Assembly (NCBI GenBank): GCA_900767685.1
Contig: CAAGAB010000100.1
Span: forward strand, 1-26,877
Direction of reading: 5' to 3'
Origin: an uncultured Coprococcus sp.
GTDB taxonomy: Bacteria > Bacillota_A > Clostridia > Lachnospirales > Lachnospiraceae
DNA: 26,877 bases
Shown: one piece after another, positions 1-6,796 of the stretch
How the letters are laid out: each line of letters opens with the position of its first letter
Numbering within the stretch: position 1 is the stretch's first letter
Position numbers and translations under genes: made by a program
Notes under the pieces: generated by a model
The model's input: only the letters and a program-made list of their open reading frames with translations
Database searches by the model: none
What the model was told of the DNA's origin: nothing

Positions 1-534
1 CGTAATAAACTCACAAAAATTTTCCTTGTTCCATTCTTTGTATGCTTTAAATCCTGTAATAGACATCAATCGCTTTCGTAAACCACTTGATTTTTTCTCT
101 GCCCATAAGAAGGTTGGTGCGTACAAAATGCCGTCTTTTTTTAATACTCTACGAATTTCCTGCATTGCTTTTTCAGGCTCTGGCATAATGTGCAGTGCAT
201 TTGAAATTACTACACAATCAAAATTTTCATTCTCATATGAAAGTGCCGTTGCATCGGCTACGCAAAAACTAAGTTTTTCTGTTGTACCTCTCTTTTTCGC
301 TTGCTTAATCATATTTTCCGAAAAATCGGTTGCCGTCCAGCTATTAGTACAATCGGACAATGGGAAAGATAGCTGCCCTGTTCCACAAGCTAATTCTAAT
401 ACATTCATATCAGATTTGAGATAATCTCTAATATATCCGCAGATTGCATTATAAAACTTCTTATCTGACTCCATCAAAGGTGCATATATTTTTGCAAGTC
501 GTTGCCAATAACCCTTGTTTGCCTTGTCTTTCAT
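1..534 (-). CDS. Class I SAM-dependent methyltransferase, 3' end beyond window
   Basis: The reading frame is open from an ATG at 534 to the window edge, giving 178 residues with no stop, so the C-terminus is missing. The N-terminal part has the Rossmann SAM-binding motif I, NVLELACGTGQLS, around residues 44-56. Acidic motif II follows as TATDFSENMIKQA, then CVADATALSYENENFD, and then the post-motif segment AMQEIRRVLKKDG. This order is typical of UbiE/BioC-type Methyltransf_11 proteins. The start is supported by GGAG eight bases upstream. It lies 43 bp downstream of the small membrane-protein gene and probably shares its promoter. The substrate cannot be told. In this position it is probably cargo of the mobile element whose replication/partition genes follow to the right. 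Confidence 0.88.
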   Translation of the reverse strand, partial: MKDKANKGYWQRLAKIYAPLMESDKKFYNAICGYIRDYLKSDMNVLELACGTGQLSFPLSDCTNSWTATDFSENMIKQAKKRGTTEKLSFCVADATALSYENENFDCVVISNALHIMPEPEKAMQEIRRVLKKDGILYAPTFLWAEKKSSGLRKRLMSITGFKAYKEWNKENFCEFIT

Positions 535-577
535 ATCAAAATCTCCATTTTATTCAATAATACAACTTCAAATTTGC

Positions 578-871
578 TTATTTTAACCAAATCGGACCGA
601 CAATAAATATTCCCCAAAAGAGAACTGTAATAATGACTAAGGCTTCAGATACAGACCAGTAAATGATTTTATATTTTTTTACCGTAAGAGGATATATAAA
701 ATATATCAGTACAACTAATAGCTGTAAAATGATAAATAGTATTGTTTCCTCAACCGTTGCAGATATGAAAAAGTCAGCAGCGCCCTTTGCTACACCCTTA
801 CCTATAAGCCAGATATTGACTGCCAAAAAAGAAACGATTGAAAGAATTAGCTTTACACCAAATCTATTCAT
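578..871 (-). CDS. Small three-helix membrane protein, unknown function
   Basis: This encodes 97 residues, starting MNRFGVKLILSIVSFL. I chose the ATG at 871 because a strong GGAGGGG ribosome binding site lies just upstream. An in-frame TTG slightly further up overlaps that site and is unlikely to be the start. Three hydrophobic segments are visible, at about residues 7-24, 43-63 and 73-92. Positively charged stretches (VKKYK) lie between the second and third. I do not recognise a family. It sits between a clear promoter and the SAM methyltransferase gene, so the two probably form a two-gene cargo operon of the mobile element. Confidence 0.75.
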   Translation of the reverse strand: MNRFGVKLILSIVSFLAVNIWLIGKGVAKGAADFFISATVEETILFIILQLLVVLIYFIYPLTVKKYKIIYWSVSEALVIITVLFWGIFIVGPIWLK

Positions 872-913
872 GTTATTCCCCTCCAAATTCCGATTTGTAA
901 AACTGTAGCATTG

Positions 914-942
914 ATTATATCAAAGAATCATACTTGCAGCAA
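914..942 (-). promoter_or_regulatory. Sigma-A-type promoter for the membrane protein/methyltransferase pair
   Basis: On the minus strand, TTGCTG (937-942) and TATAAT (914-919) are separated by exactly 17 bp. The predicted start is around 907, giving a short leader of about 36 nt to the ATG at 871. It lies between the rep-like gene and the cargo genes, so these are a separate transcription unit. Confidence 0.7.
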
Positions 943-998
943 TCCCCCTAAAACGAGAGGCAGGTGTGCCCTCCTGCCCCTCAAAAGGAAGGGAAGGT

Positions 999-1033
999 GA
1001 AAAATATATAGTCAACTGCTGTTTCCAGCAGCT
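999..1033 (-). terminator. Possible terminator after the rep-like gene
   Basis: A stem CTGCTG/CAGCAG (1016-1031) with a GAAA tetraloop on the minus strand lies just downstream of the rep-like stop. It can be extended two pairs if a G-U is allowed. The T-run (complement of 1000-1004) comes about nine bases after the stem, so this is a weak or atypical intrinsic terminator. Confidence 0.4.
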
Positions 1034-1041
1034 ATGAATCG

Positions 1042-2157
1042 TTACTTACCATAGAAGTCATGTTTTACTTCTGCTTTATAGTAATTACTACATGTTACAG
1101 GAGCATTATACAGTGTCGTGAGCATATAGCTTCGTATGTTGCGTACCTTTGTAGTATTATTCCGCAGGCATTCCAGCACATACTCCATCGTATGAAAATC
1201 TATCTTCTCCAATCTGCTCCGAACAACATCATATGGGAAATCATATTTATTGATACGGATTACTGGCTGTTTAACCGCTATGGTCTCAACCATCAGCTCC
1301 ACCAATTCGTTTATGTCCATCTTCTCTGTAGGATGGCATTGAAGCAATCCGTCATAATCAATATTATCTTTGATAAATGAGCGCACTTCATCCATCCTAT
1401 CCATCGTATCAGTTTTCACGCCTGTGCCTGATGGAATGATAGGATAGGTAATCTCCCCTGTATTCTCTGTAGTATTCTCTGTATTTGTATTACAAAACTT
1501 TGTATGAGGGGGTACATCATTTTGTGGGAGGGTGGTACAAAATTTTGCAGGAGGGTCATACAAAGTTTTGTAGGGGGTGGTACAAAATTTTGTAGGAGGG
1601 TCATACAAAGTTTTGTATGAGGAGGTACAGAATTTTGTAACAGGCTTATTTGCTTGGTTTTCAGCCTGTTTTTGTATTTCTTCCCCTGTGTTTTCTACAT
1701 CTTCGTCATCTCCTGGTATGTTCAGATATGTACATGTGTAAAGTCTATCAACGCATAGATCAATATACATGACATTATTTAAAACCATTCCGCTATTTGT
1801 TTCTATGTTACGGAATTCACGACGGATCACACCGATTTCCTCTAGTCTGTCAAACGCTGCCTTCACACTTCTCCGTGATTCTCCAAACTGCTCGGCAAAA
1901 TCATTGTAGGTTTTCTGTAGCAAATCCTCTCGAAACTTTTTTCTGTAACCAATTGTCATGCCGCTATGCTCGTCCCGTACTTCCACGGGACGATACCAAT
2001 ACACGATTTCCGACAACACACAGATAGCGAGAAGGTATGGCTTGCCATTTTCACGCAAAATTGTTTTATACCAATTTACCGGTGTAACATTGCCACTAAT
2101 GCTCATCTCTGCCAGCGCATCCACCGACGCATTACCGGTATTTACAATATTAGTCAT
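1042..2157 (-). CDS. Replication-initiator-like protein, winged-helix N-terminus and DUF6017-like C-terminus
   Basis: This encodes 371 residues. The N-terminal half (about 25-135) has the look of a replication-initiator winged helix: an LAICVLSEIVYWY helix, then FAEQFGESRRSVKAAFDRLE as the helix-turn-helix and EEIGVIRREFRN as the wing. The C-terminal part (about 295-371) contains LECLRNNTTKVRNIRSYML and TTLYNAPV. I associate these with DUF6017, a family I recall from clostridial plasmid/ICE genes next to parA and parB. Between the two (residues about 173-222) is a Pro/Thr/Tyr/Phe-Cys repeat linker encoded by periodic palindromic DNA, described separately. The ATG overlaps the parB stop by four bases (ATGA), so translation is coupled. 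A replication or replication-control role is inferred from architecture and context, not shown. Confidence 0.78.
   Translation of the reverse strand: MTNIVNTGNASVDALAEMSISGNVTPVNWYKTILRENGKPYLLAICVLSEIVYWYRPVEVRDEHSGMTIGYRKKFREDLLQKTYNDFAEQFGESRRSVKAAFDRLEEIGVIRREFRNIETNSGMVLNNVMYIDLCVDRLYTCTYLNIPGDDEDVENTGEEIQKQAENQANKPVTKFCTSSYKTLYDPPTKFCTTPYKTLYDPPAKFCTTLPQNDVPPHTKFCNTNTENTTENTGEITYPIIPSGTGVKTDTMDRMDEVRSFIKDNIDYDGLLQCHPTEKMDINELVELMVETIAVKQPVIRINKYDFPYDVVRSRLEKIDFHTMEYVLECLRNNTTKVRNIRSYMLTTLYNAPVTCSNYYKAEVKHDFYGK
1491..1639. repeat. Seven 14-bp palindromic repeats at 22-23 bp spacing: candidate iterons or centromere sites inside the rep-like gene
   Basis: Copies start at 1491, 1513, 1536, 1559, 1581, 1604 and 1626. 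The consensus is TACAAAATTTTGTA, a perfect palindrome; the copies at 1559 and 1604 have G at the seventh base, and the copy at 1513 is the most degenerate. The spacers are 8-9 bp and G-rich on the plus strand (for example GGAGGGTCA). Spacings are 22, 23, 23, 22, 23 and 22 bp, close to two helical turns. Successive copies are translated in two different frames (TKFCT and YKTLYD), so the DNA sequence rather than one peptide is what is repeated. This fits initiator- or ParB-binding iterons embedded in the gene. Confidence 0.8.
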
Positions 2158-3059
2158 GCCCTCTCACCTCTTTTCTTCCATTCATCTAAGAGGTTTATTA
2201 TAACCTCTGTAATCTTTTCTTCCGTATATCCTTCATCAAAGTAGTCATCCAATCTGTCTGCCTTGAACGTTACCTTTCTCGGCTTTGCTAACACCTGTTC
2301 CGGAAGCATGATGTTCCTCACTTCTTCCTGTGTAAGCATATTTTCCCGGCAGGATGCCTTTAGTCTTGCCGACTGCTCTATATTAGGGAATATATTCCTG
2401 TCGAGTATTATATCGAGTACCCACTGCTGCTGCTCCTCGTTCAGATACGAAAGATCAACACCCTGAATAAAACCAATCTTTTTCCTGTCAACAAAGTCAA
2501 GCAGTTCATCAGAGAGCTTTGCAAGTCTGATATATCGCTGAATCTTCTTTGCGTTCTCGCCGGTTTCCTCACTCATGATATCAAGGCTACTACCCTTATC
2601 TCCCTTAATGCCCTGATGTTTCATGGCATAGTAACGCATACTATACGCCCTTGCCTTTTCGCTTGGAAAGATATCTTCTCTCTGAATGTTACTGTCCACC
2701 ATGACAATGGTAGCTTCTTCATCATTCAGATTGCGAATGAACATCGGCATGGTATCAAGACCGGCAAGTTCACAGGCAGCTTTTCTTGTGTGTCCGGCAA
2801 TGATTTCATAACCACCCTGCGGTCGCATTCTCGCAATCCCTGGAACAAGCACGCCATACTGTCTGACACTCTCTACTATTTCCTCCAGCTTATCTTCATG
2901 AATCTGAAACGGATGATTTCTGAATGTATGCAGACTTGCTAAAGGTATTTCTCGGATTTCACCACCATTTGCATTTGCCTGTTCCAGATTTTCGTTTGTA
3001 CCAAACAGATCGTCAAATGATTTCATCTTTATCTTGGAAGCACTATTGGATTTATTCAT
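2154..3059 (-). CDS. parB: ParB/Spo0J-family partition protein
   Basis: This encodes 301 residues. The N-terminal ParB domain begins after a short leader with EIPLASLHTFRNHPFQ, followed by EIVESVRQYGVLVPGIAR. The CTPase/nuclease-fold signature GYEIIAGHTRKAAC is at about residues 81-95 (GHTR replaces the common GERR). The central helix-turn-helix DNA-binding region includes SEETGENAKKIQRYIRLAKL. The ATG at 3059 is preferred over an upstream in-frame start. It overlaps the end of parA, and AAGGAGG lies nine bases upstream inside parA, which is the usual coupled parAB layout. ParB would bind a centromere; the palindromic repeats in the next gene are a candidate site. It serves maintenance of the mobile element rather than host chromosome segregation. 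Confidence 0.92.
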   Translation of the reverse strand: MNKSNSASKIKMKSFDDLFGTNENLEQANANGGEIREIPLASLHTFRNHPFQIHEDKLEEIVESVRQYGVLVPGIARMRPQGGYEIIAGHTRKAACELAGLDTMPMFIRNLNDEEATIVMVDSNIQREDIFPSEKARAYSMRYYAMKHQGIKGDKGSSLDIMSEETGENAKKIQRYIRLAKLSDELLDFVDRKKIGFIQGVDLSYLNEEQQQWVLDIILDRNIFPNIEQSARLKASCRENMLTQEEVRNIMLPEQVLAKPRKVTFKADRLDDYFDEGYTEEKITEVIINLLDEWKKRGERA

Positions 3060-3834
3060 CTGCAAGCACCTCCTTTGCGAGCTTCTTATACGCCGCCGCA
3101 ACTTTTCCTCTTGGGTCATGCTTGAATATACTCACACCCTCTGCGGAAGTCTCTGCCGCTCTCACAGAATGTGGGATAACCGCACCAAACACACGGACAT
3201 TTTTGCCATAGATTTCTTCCACCATGGACTTGATTTCCTTTGCGTAATTGGTACGTCCAACCATCTTTGTAAAAACGATTCCCTCTATTCCAAGGTTAGG
3301 GTTCAAATATTTCTTAGTCCTGCCAAGAGTGGTAATAAGCTGCTGTAAACCCTTTACGGAAAGGTACGCTGCTTCTATCGGTATGATGACTGAATCAGCC
3401 GCAGTAAGGGCATTCATTGTCACCATGCCAAGACTGGAATTGCAGTCAATCAATATATAATCATAAAGATTTCTTACACTTGTTATGTACTCTTTCAATA
3501 TGTACTCTCTCCGCATGGTATTTACCAATGTGACTTCCAGTCCGGAAAGTTCGATATTGCATGGAAGAAAAGATACTCCCTCCTCATGTACAATAACCCC
3601 TTCCCGCTTTCCATAATCTTCATCATTGATCACTTTACCCATGATTGTCGAGAGTGTCACGTCAAGCTCATCCGGCTCTGCCACGCCGAGGCTTGATGAA
3701 AGGGATCCCTGACTATCCGCATCTATAAGCAGTACTTTCTTACCTTCTCTTACCAAACCTATACCTAAGTTTACTGTTGTCGTAGTCTTTGCCACGCCAC
3801 CTTTTTGATTCACGATTGCTATCACCTTACACAT
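3052..3834 (-). CDS. parA: ParA/Soj-family partition ATPase
   Basis: This encodes 260 residues, full length for a small ParA without an N-terminal DNA-binding extension (type Ib/Soj-like). The deviant Walker A motif KGGVAKTT is at residues 11-18, with the signature lysine in KGG. Walker A' is LLIDADSQG around 35-43, and the Walker B region is YDYILIDCNSSLG around 124-136. The C-terminal KYLNPNLGIEGIVFTKM and VRAAETSAEGVSIF segments are typical of Soj. It is the first gene of a coupled parA-parB-rep unit: its last codons overlap the parB start. The predicted role is ATP-dependent positioning of the circular or replicating form of the element. Confidence 0.94.
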   Translation of the reverse strand: MCKVIAIVNQKGGVAKTTTTVNLGIGLVREGKKVLLIDADSQGSLSSSLGVAEPDELDVTLSTIMGKVINDEDYGKREGVIVHEEGVSFLPCNIELSGLEVTLVNTMRREYILKEYITSVRNLYDYILIDCNSSLGMVTMNALTAADSVIIPIEAAYLSVKGLQQLITTLGRTKKYLNPNLGIEGIVFTKMVGRTNYAKEIKSMVEEIYGKNVRVFGAVIPHSVRAAETSAEGVSIFKHDPRGKVAAAYKKLAKEVLADE

Positions 3835-3852
3835 ACCGTTGTACCTCCATTT

Positions 3853-4098
3853 CTATCGAATCACCATGCCACTTCCTACATAGTGGCATTGTTCATTCAA
3901 CTGTTTTGCATTGATGGATTTCTTATCAGAATCCGTTTTCTTTCTCGACACTTCTGCATATACACGCTTGTATTTATCTGTCCCCACATTGTCAAAAAAA
4001 GTCGAGACATTATTCAATTCAAATCTTTTATCTCTCTGAAGCAGACGGACAAACCAGCGTATATCATTCTTTGTTCCCTGAAGTCTAATCTTTAACAT
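3853..4098 (-). CDS. Small DUF3970-like protein at the element end
   Basis: This encodes 81 residues, starting MLKIRLQGTKNDIRWFVRLL. The N-terminal MxIRLxGTxxDIxxF pattern, followed by FELNNVSTFFDNVGTDKYKRVYAEV, resembles the small DUF3970 proteins that I recall from plasmids and ICEs of Firmicutes. The function is unknown. GGAG lies seven bases before the ATG. It is 18 bp upstream of parA and may head the partition operon. It is the last gene of the mobile region before the lysS side. The C-terminus (DSDKKSINAKQLNEQC) is polar and likely flexible. The family call rests on remembered pattern, not a search. Confidence 0.65.
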   Translation of the reverse strand: MLKIRLQGTKNDIRWFVRLLQRDKRFELNNVSTFFDNVGTDKYKRVYAEVSRKKTDSDKKSINAKQLNEQCHYVGSGMVIR

Positions 4099-4134
4099 CT
4101 GATCACTCCTCTTAGTTTTATCTCATGACACAAA

Positions 4135-4174
4135 AAGGACACCTTCCAAAAATTTCTTAATGGAAAGTGTCCTT
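4135..4174 (-). terminator. Intrinsic terminator between lysS and the element genes
   Basis: AAGGACAC (4135-4142) pairs with GTGTCCTT (4167-4174). After one mismatch, TTCCA (4144-4148) pairs with TGGAA (4161-4165). On the minus strand the stem runs into TTTTT, so it would stop transcripts arriving from lysS. It would also insulate the DUF3970-parA-parB operon. An AT-rich tract on the other side suggests some bidirectional activity. Confidence 0.6.
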
Positions 4175-4296
4175 AAAATTTTGCAAATATTTAATTTCTA
4201 TGCACTAAGCGGAATATTATTGTATTTTGTTTTTGAATTTTGTCGTACTAAGTGTCGTACCATCTCCTGTAATATCTCTGCAAACCCGCATAAATC
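4175..4296. other. Candidate junction between mobile element and chromosome, with a TGTCGTAC direct repeat
   Basis: This gene-free stretch separates plasmid/ICE-type genes (parA, parB, rep) from housekeeping lysS. It contains two direct copies of TGTCGTAC, at 4241-4248 and 4253-4260, twelve bases apart. Short direct repeats near an element end are often integrase arm-binding sites. No integrase gene is in the window and only one side of the element is visible, so the exact boundary and any att core (possibly at the lysS 3' end, 4270-4300) cannot be confirmed. Confidence 0.4.
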
Positions 4297-5910
4297 CTAG
4301 TTCTCGCTATTCAACGACTTCATTGTCGGGAAGAGAAGAACATCCCTGATCGCCTGTGAATCTGTAAGGAGCATTACCAGTCTATCTATACCATAACCGA
4401 TACCGCCTGTAGGTGGCATACCGATCTCAAGTGCATTGAGGAAATCCTCATCTGTGTGCTCAGCCTCATCATCACCGGCTGCCGCATTTGCATCCTGAGC
4501 GGCAAATCTCTCACGCTGATCGATAGGATCGTTCAGCTCTGAGTAAGCGTTACACATCTCCCATGTGTTGATGAAAAGCTCGAAACGCTCAACCTTTGTA
4601 GGATCTGAAGGCTTCTTCTTGGTGAGTGGTGAGATCTCTATCGGGTGATCCATGATAAATGTAGGCTGGATCAGGTTCTCTTCACAGAATTCCTCAAAGA
4701 ACAGGTTCACGATGTCGCCCTTCTTATGACGCTCCTCGTACTCTACATGATGCTCGTCAGCGATCTTCTTCGCCTCAGCATCATCAGCAACCTGATCGAA
4801 ATCTACACCTGTATACTTCTTTATAGCATCGACCATAGTCAGACGCTCAAATGGCTTTCCAAAGTCGATCTCTATTCCATTATATGAAATCTTGGTGCTT
4901 CCACATACCTTTTCTGCGAGGTAACGGAACATGGACTCTGTCAGCTCCATCATGCCATAGTAATCTGTATATGCCTGATATAACTCCATGAGGGTGAACT
5001 CAGGGTTGTGACGTGTGTCAACGCCCTCATTACGGAACACTCTTCCAATCTCATATACCCTCTCAAGACCACCGACGATAAGTCTCTTGAGATAGAGCTC
5101 CAATGATATACGAAGCTTTACATCCTCATCGAGCGCATTGTAATGTGTCTCAAATGGTCTCGCTGCAGCACCACCGGCATTGGATACAAGCATAGGGGTC
5201 TCAACTTCCATGAAATCACGTCCAGCCAGGAAATTACGGATCTCCTTTAATATCTGTGATCTCTTGATAAATACTTCCTTGCTGTCCTGGTTCATGATCA
5301 GATCCACGTATCTCTGACGATATCTCATATCTGTATCTGTCAGTCCATGGAACTTCTCCGGGAGCATCTGAAGTGACTTGGACAGAAGTGTTATCTCTTC
5401 TGCATGTATGGATATCTCGCCCGTCTTTGTTCTGAAAGCATATCCTTTTACACCATATATATCACCTATATCTGACTTCTTAAAGTCAGCATATGACTCC
5501 TCGCCGATCTGATCTCTGGCAACATATACCTGAATGTTGCCCTTGAGGTCCTGAATATTACAGAAAGAAGCCTTACCCATGACACGCTTGAACATCATAC
5601 GTCCTGCAATACTCACATTGATAGGTGAAGCGTCCATAATCGCTCTTCTCTCATTGTAATCGTTGTTGATTACCTCTCTCTTCTCTGCCTCGTCAAGACC
5701 TTCTACTGAAGGCTCCTGTCTTCCCGCAAGGAGCTCAGCCTCATGTGCTGTGTACATGTCCTTTACTTCTATACTATGCTGCTGCACATCATACTTAGTT
5801 ATAACAAATGGATCCTTGCCTGCAGCCTGAAGATCTGCCAGTTTCTCACGGCGAACCATCTTCAGCTTATTAAGATCCTGCTCATTTCCCTTGTTGTTCT
5901 GCTCTGCCAT
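4297..5910 (-). CDS. lysS: Class II lysyl-tRNA synthetase
   Basis: This encodes 537 residues, slightly longer than the roughly 500 usual for bacterial LysS. It charges tRNA-Lys in the cytoplasm. The N-terminal OB-fold anticodon-binding domain (about 90-190) includes [17 protein letters not shown]. The class II catalytic core has motif 1 (FMEVETPML), motif 2 ([17 protein letters not shown], near 290) and motif 3 ([16 protein letters not shown], near 505). The ATG lies six bases after the greA stop, so the two genes are cotranscribed. An acidic insert ([14 protein letters not shown]) sits near the C-terminus. The stop codon lies at the presumed boundary of the mobile element, so the last few codons are the part most likely to have been changed by an insertion. 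Confidence 0.97.
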   Translation of the reverse strand: MAEQNNKGNEQDLNKLKMVRREKLADLQAAGKDPFVITKYDVQQHSIEVKDMYTAHEAELLAGRQEPSVEGLDEAEKREVINNDYNERRAIMDASPINVSIAGRMMFKRVMGKASFCNIQDLKGNIQVYVARDQIGEESYADFKKSDIGDIYGVKGYAFRTKTGEISIHAEEITLLSKSLQMLPEKFHGLTDTDMRYRQRYVDLIMNQDSKEVFIKRSQILKEIRNFLAGRDFMEVETPMLVSNAGGAAARPFETHYNALDEDVKLRISLELYLKRLIVGGLERVYEIGRVFRNEGVDTRHNPEFTLMELYQAYTDYYGMMELTESMFRYLAEKVCGSTKISYNGIEIDFGKPFERLTMVDAIKKYTGVDFDQVADDAEAKKIADEHHVEYEERHKKGDIVNLFFEEFCEENLIQPTFIMDHPIEISPLTKKKPSDPTKVERFELFINTWEMCNAYSELNDPIDQRERFAAQDANAAAGDDEAEHTDEDFLNALEIGMPPTGGIGYGIDRLVMLLTDSQAIRDVLLFPTMKSLNSEN

Positions 5911-5916
5911 CTTCTC

Positions 5917-6402
5917 TTACAGCTCCTGTCTCTTAATATCAAGTACTCTGTACTTAAATTCTCCGTCTGGTGCATCCACCAGAACTTCCTCACCGACCTT
6001 TGCACCCTTGAGTGCCATTCCAACTGGTGACTCATCTGATATCTTGTTGTTCATGATATCTGCCTGTGATGAACCAACGATATCATACTCAACTTCCTCA
6101 TCAAACTCGTAATCGTATACGACTACCTTACAGCCGATACCAACAACTCCAGTATCAACCTCGTCCTCGTCTACGACCTCAATATTCTTAAGCATGGTCT
6201 CGAGCTGTTCGATCCTCGCCTCGATGTCTCTCTGCTCATCCTTGGCTGCATCGTACTCTGCATTCTCTGACAGATCTCCCTGCTCTCTTGCCTCCTTGAT
6301 CTTGGCTGCAATCTCTCTACGCTTATTTACTTTCAGATCCTGAAGCTCTTCCTCAATCTTTTTGAGACCTGAATAGGTAACTACATTCTTTTTCTCTGCC
6401 AT
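5917..6402 (-). CDS. greA: Transcript cleavage factor GreA
   Basis: This encodes 161 residues, the expected size. GreA rescues backtracked RNA polymerase by stimulating cleavage of the transcript 3' end. The N-terminal coiled coil carries the conserved tip segment [18 protein letters not shown] (about 40-57), with the acidic residues that reach the polymerase active site. The C-terminal FKBP-like domain includes [20 protein letters not shown]. The ATG has AGGAGG eleven bases upstream. A TATAAT lies at 6434-6439 but no good -35 matches it (TTTTTT at 17 bp), so the strong promoter ahead of the tRNA probably also drives greA-lysS. Confidence 0.96.
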   Translation of the reverse strand: MAEKKNVVTYSGLKKIEEELQDLKVNKRREIAAKIKEAREQGDLSENAEYDAAKDEQRDIEARIEQLETMLKNIEVVDEDEVDTGVVGIGCKVVVYDYEFDEEVEYDIVGSSQADIMNNKISDESPVGMALKGAKVGEEVLVDAPDGEFKYRVLDIKRQEL

Positions 6403-6462
6403 CGCCGCACATACCTCCTAAAATATTCTTATGATTATATCCTATACTATGGTATAAAAAAA

Positions 6463-6546
6463 TGCGGAAGATGGGACTTGAACCCACACGGTATTGCTAC
6501 CACAGGCACCTGAAGCCTGCGCGTCTGCCAATTCCGCCACTTCCGC
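6463..6546 (-). tRNA. tRNA-Leu (anticodon CAG)
   Basis: A full class II tRNA of 84 nt is seen on the minus strand. Acceptor arms GCGGAAG and CTTCCGC enclose it, with discriminator A at 6463. The D-arm has TGGCGGAATTGGCAGACGC. The anticodon stem CAGGC/GCCTG has loop TTCAGGT, giving CAG (6510-6512). A long variable arm and the T-loop GTTCAAGTC follow. The 3' CCA is not encoded; the gene runs into a T-run. It is preceded by a consensus promoter and followed by greA-lysS. Confidence 0.97.
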
Positions 6547-6567
6547 ATGTTCACAACGAACGTTAAT

Positions 6568-6596
6568 ATAATATACTGTCAGCTATGATATGTCAA
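6568..6596 (-). promoter_or_regulatory. Consensus sigma-A promoter for tRNA-Leu (and probably greA-lysS)
   Basis: On the minus strand, a perfect TTGACA (6591-6596) and TATTAT (6568-6573) are separated by 17 bp. The predicted start is about 14-15 bases before the tRNA 5' end at 6546. This is one of the best-matching promoters in the window. Confidence 0.85.
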
Positions 6597-6640
6597 CAAC
6601 TTTTTTATAAAAATATATCATACAAATTCTGCAAATAAGC

Positions 6641-6684
6641 AAAAAAATACAGACCGCACACCATACTCTGATGCGCGGTCTGTA
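6641..6684 (-). terminator. Intrinsic terminator of the secreted repeat-protein operon
   Basis: The inverted repeat TACAGACCGC (6648-6657) / GCGGTCTGTA (6675-6684) is a ten-base-pair perfect stem. On the minus strand it is followed by TTTTTTT (complement of 6641-6647). It lies about 110 bp downstream of the stop at 6797 and upstream of the tRNA-Leu promoter. Confidence 0.88.
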
Positions 6685-6796
6685 CTTATTTTAGTTATCA
6701 TTATAAGATATAGTATCTCTAGTAACCTTTTAATATTATATCCTTTACTTATAAATCCAGTTACTTATAAACCTTCATTTATAATAATGCTTCTGA

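Noticed and set aside
26..424. 132-residue plus-strand frame at the left edge
   Set aside because: It is antisense to the SAM methyltransferase, whose motifs are clear, and it shows no ribosome binding site or family features.
957..982. Hairpin GAGGCAGG/CCTGCCCCTC as terminator
   Set aside because: The stem is imperfect and no T-run follows on either strand.
1491..1639. CRISPR array
   Set aside because: Repeats are 14 bp palindromes with 8-9 bp near-identical spacers, inside an intact coding frame; this does not fit CRISPR geometry and no cas genes are present.
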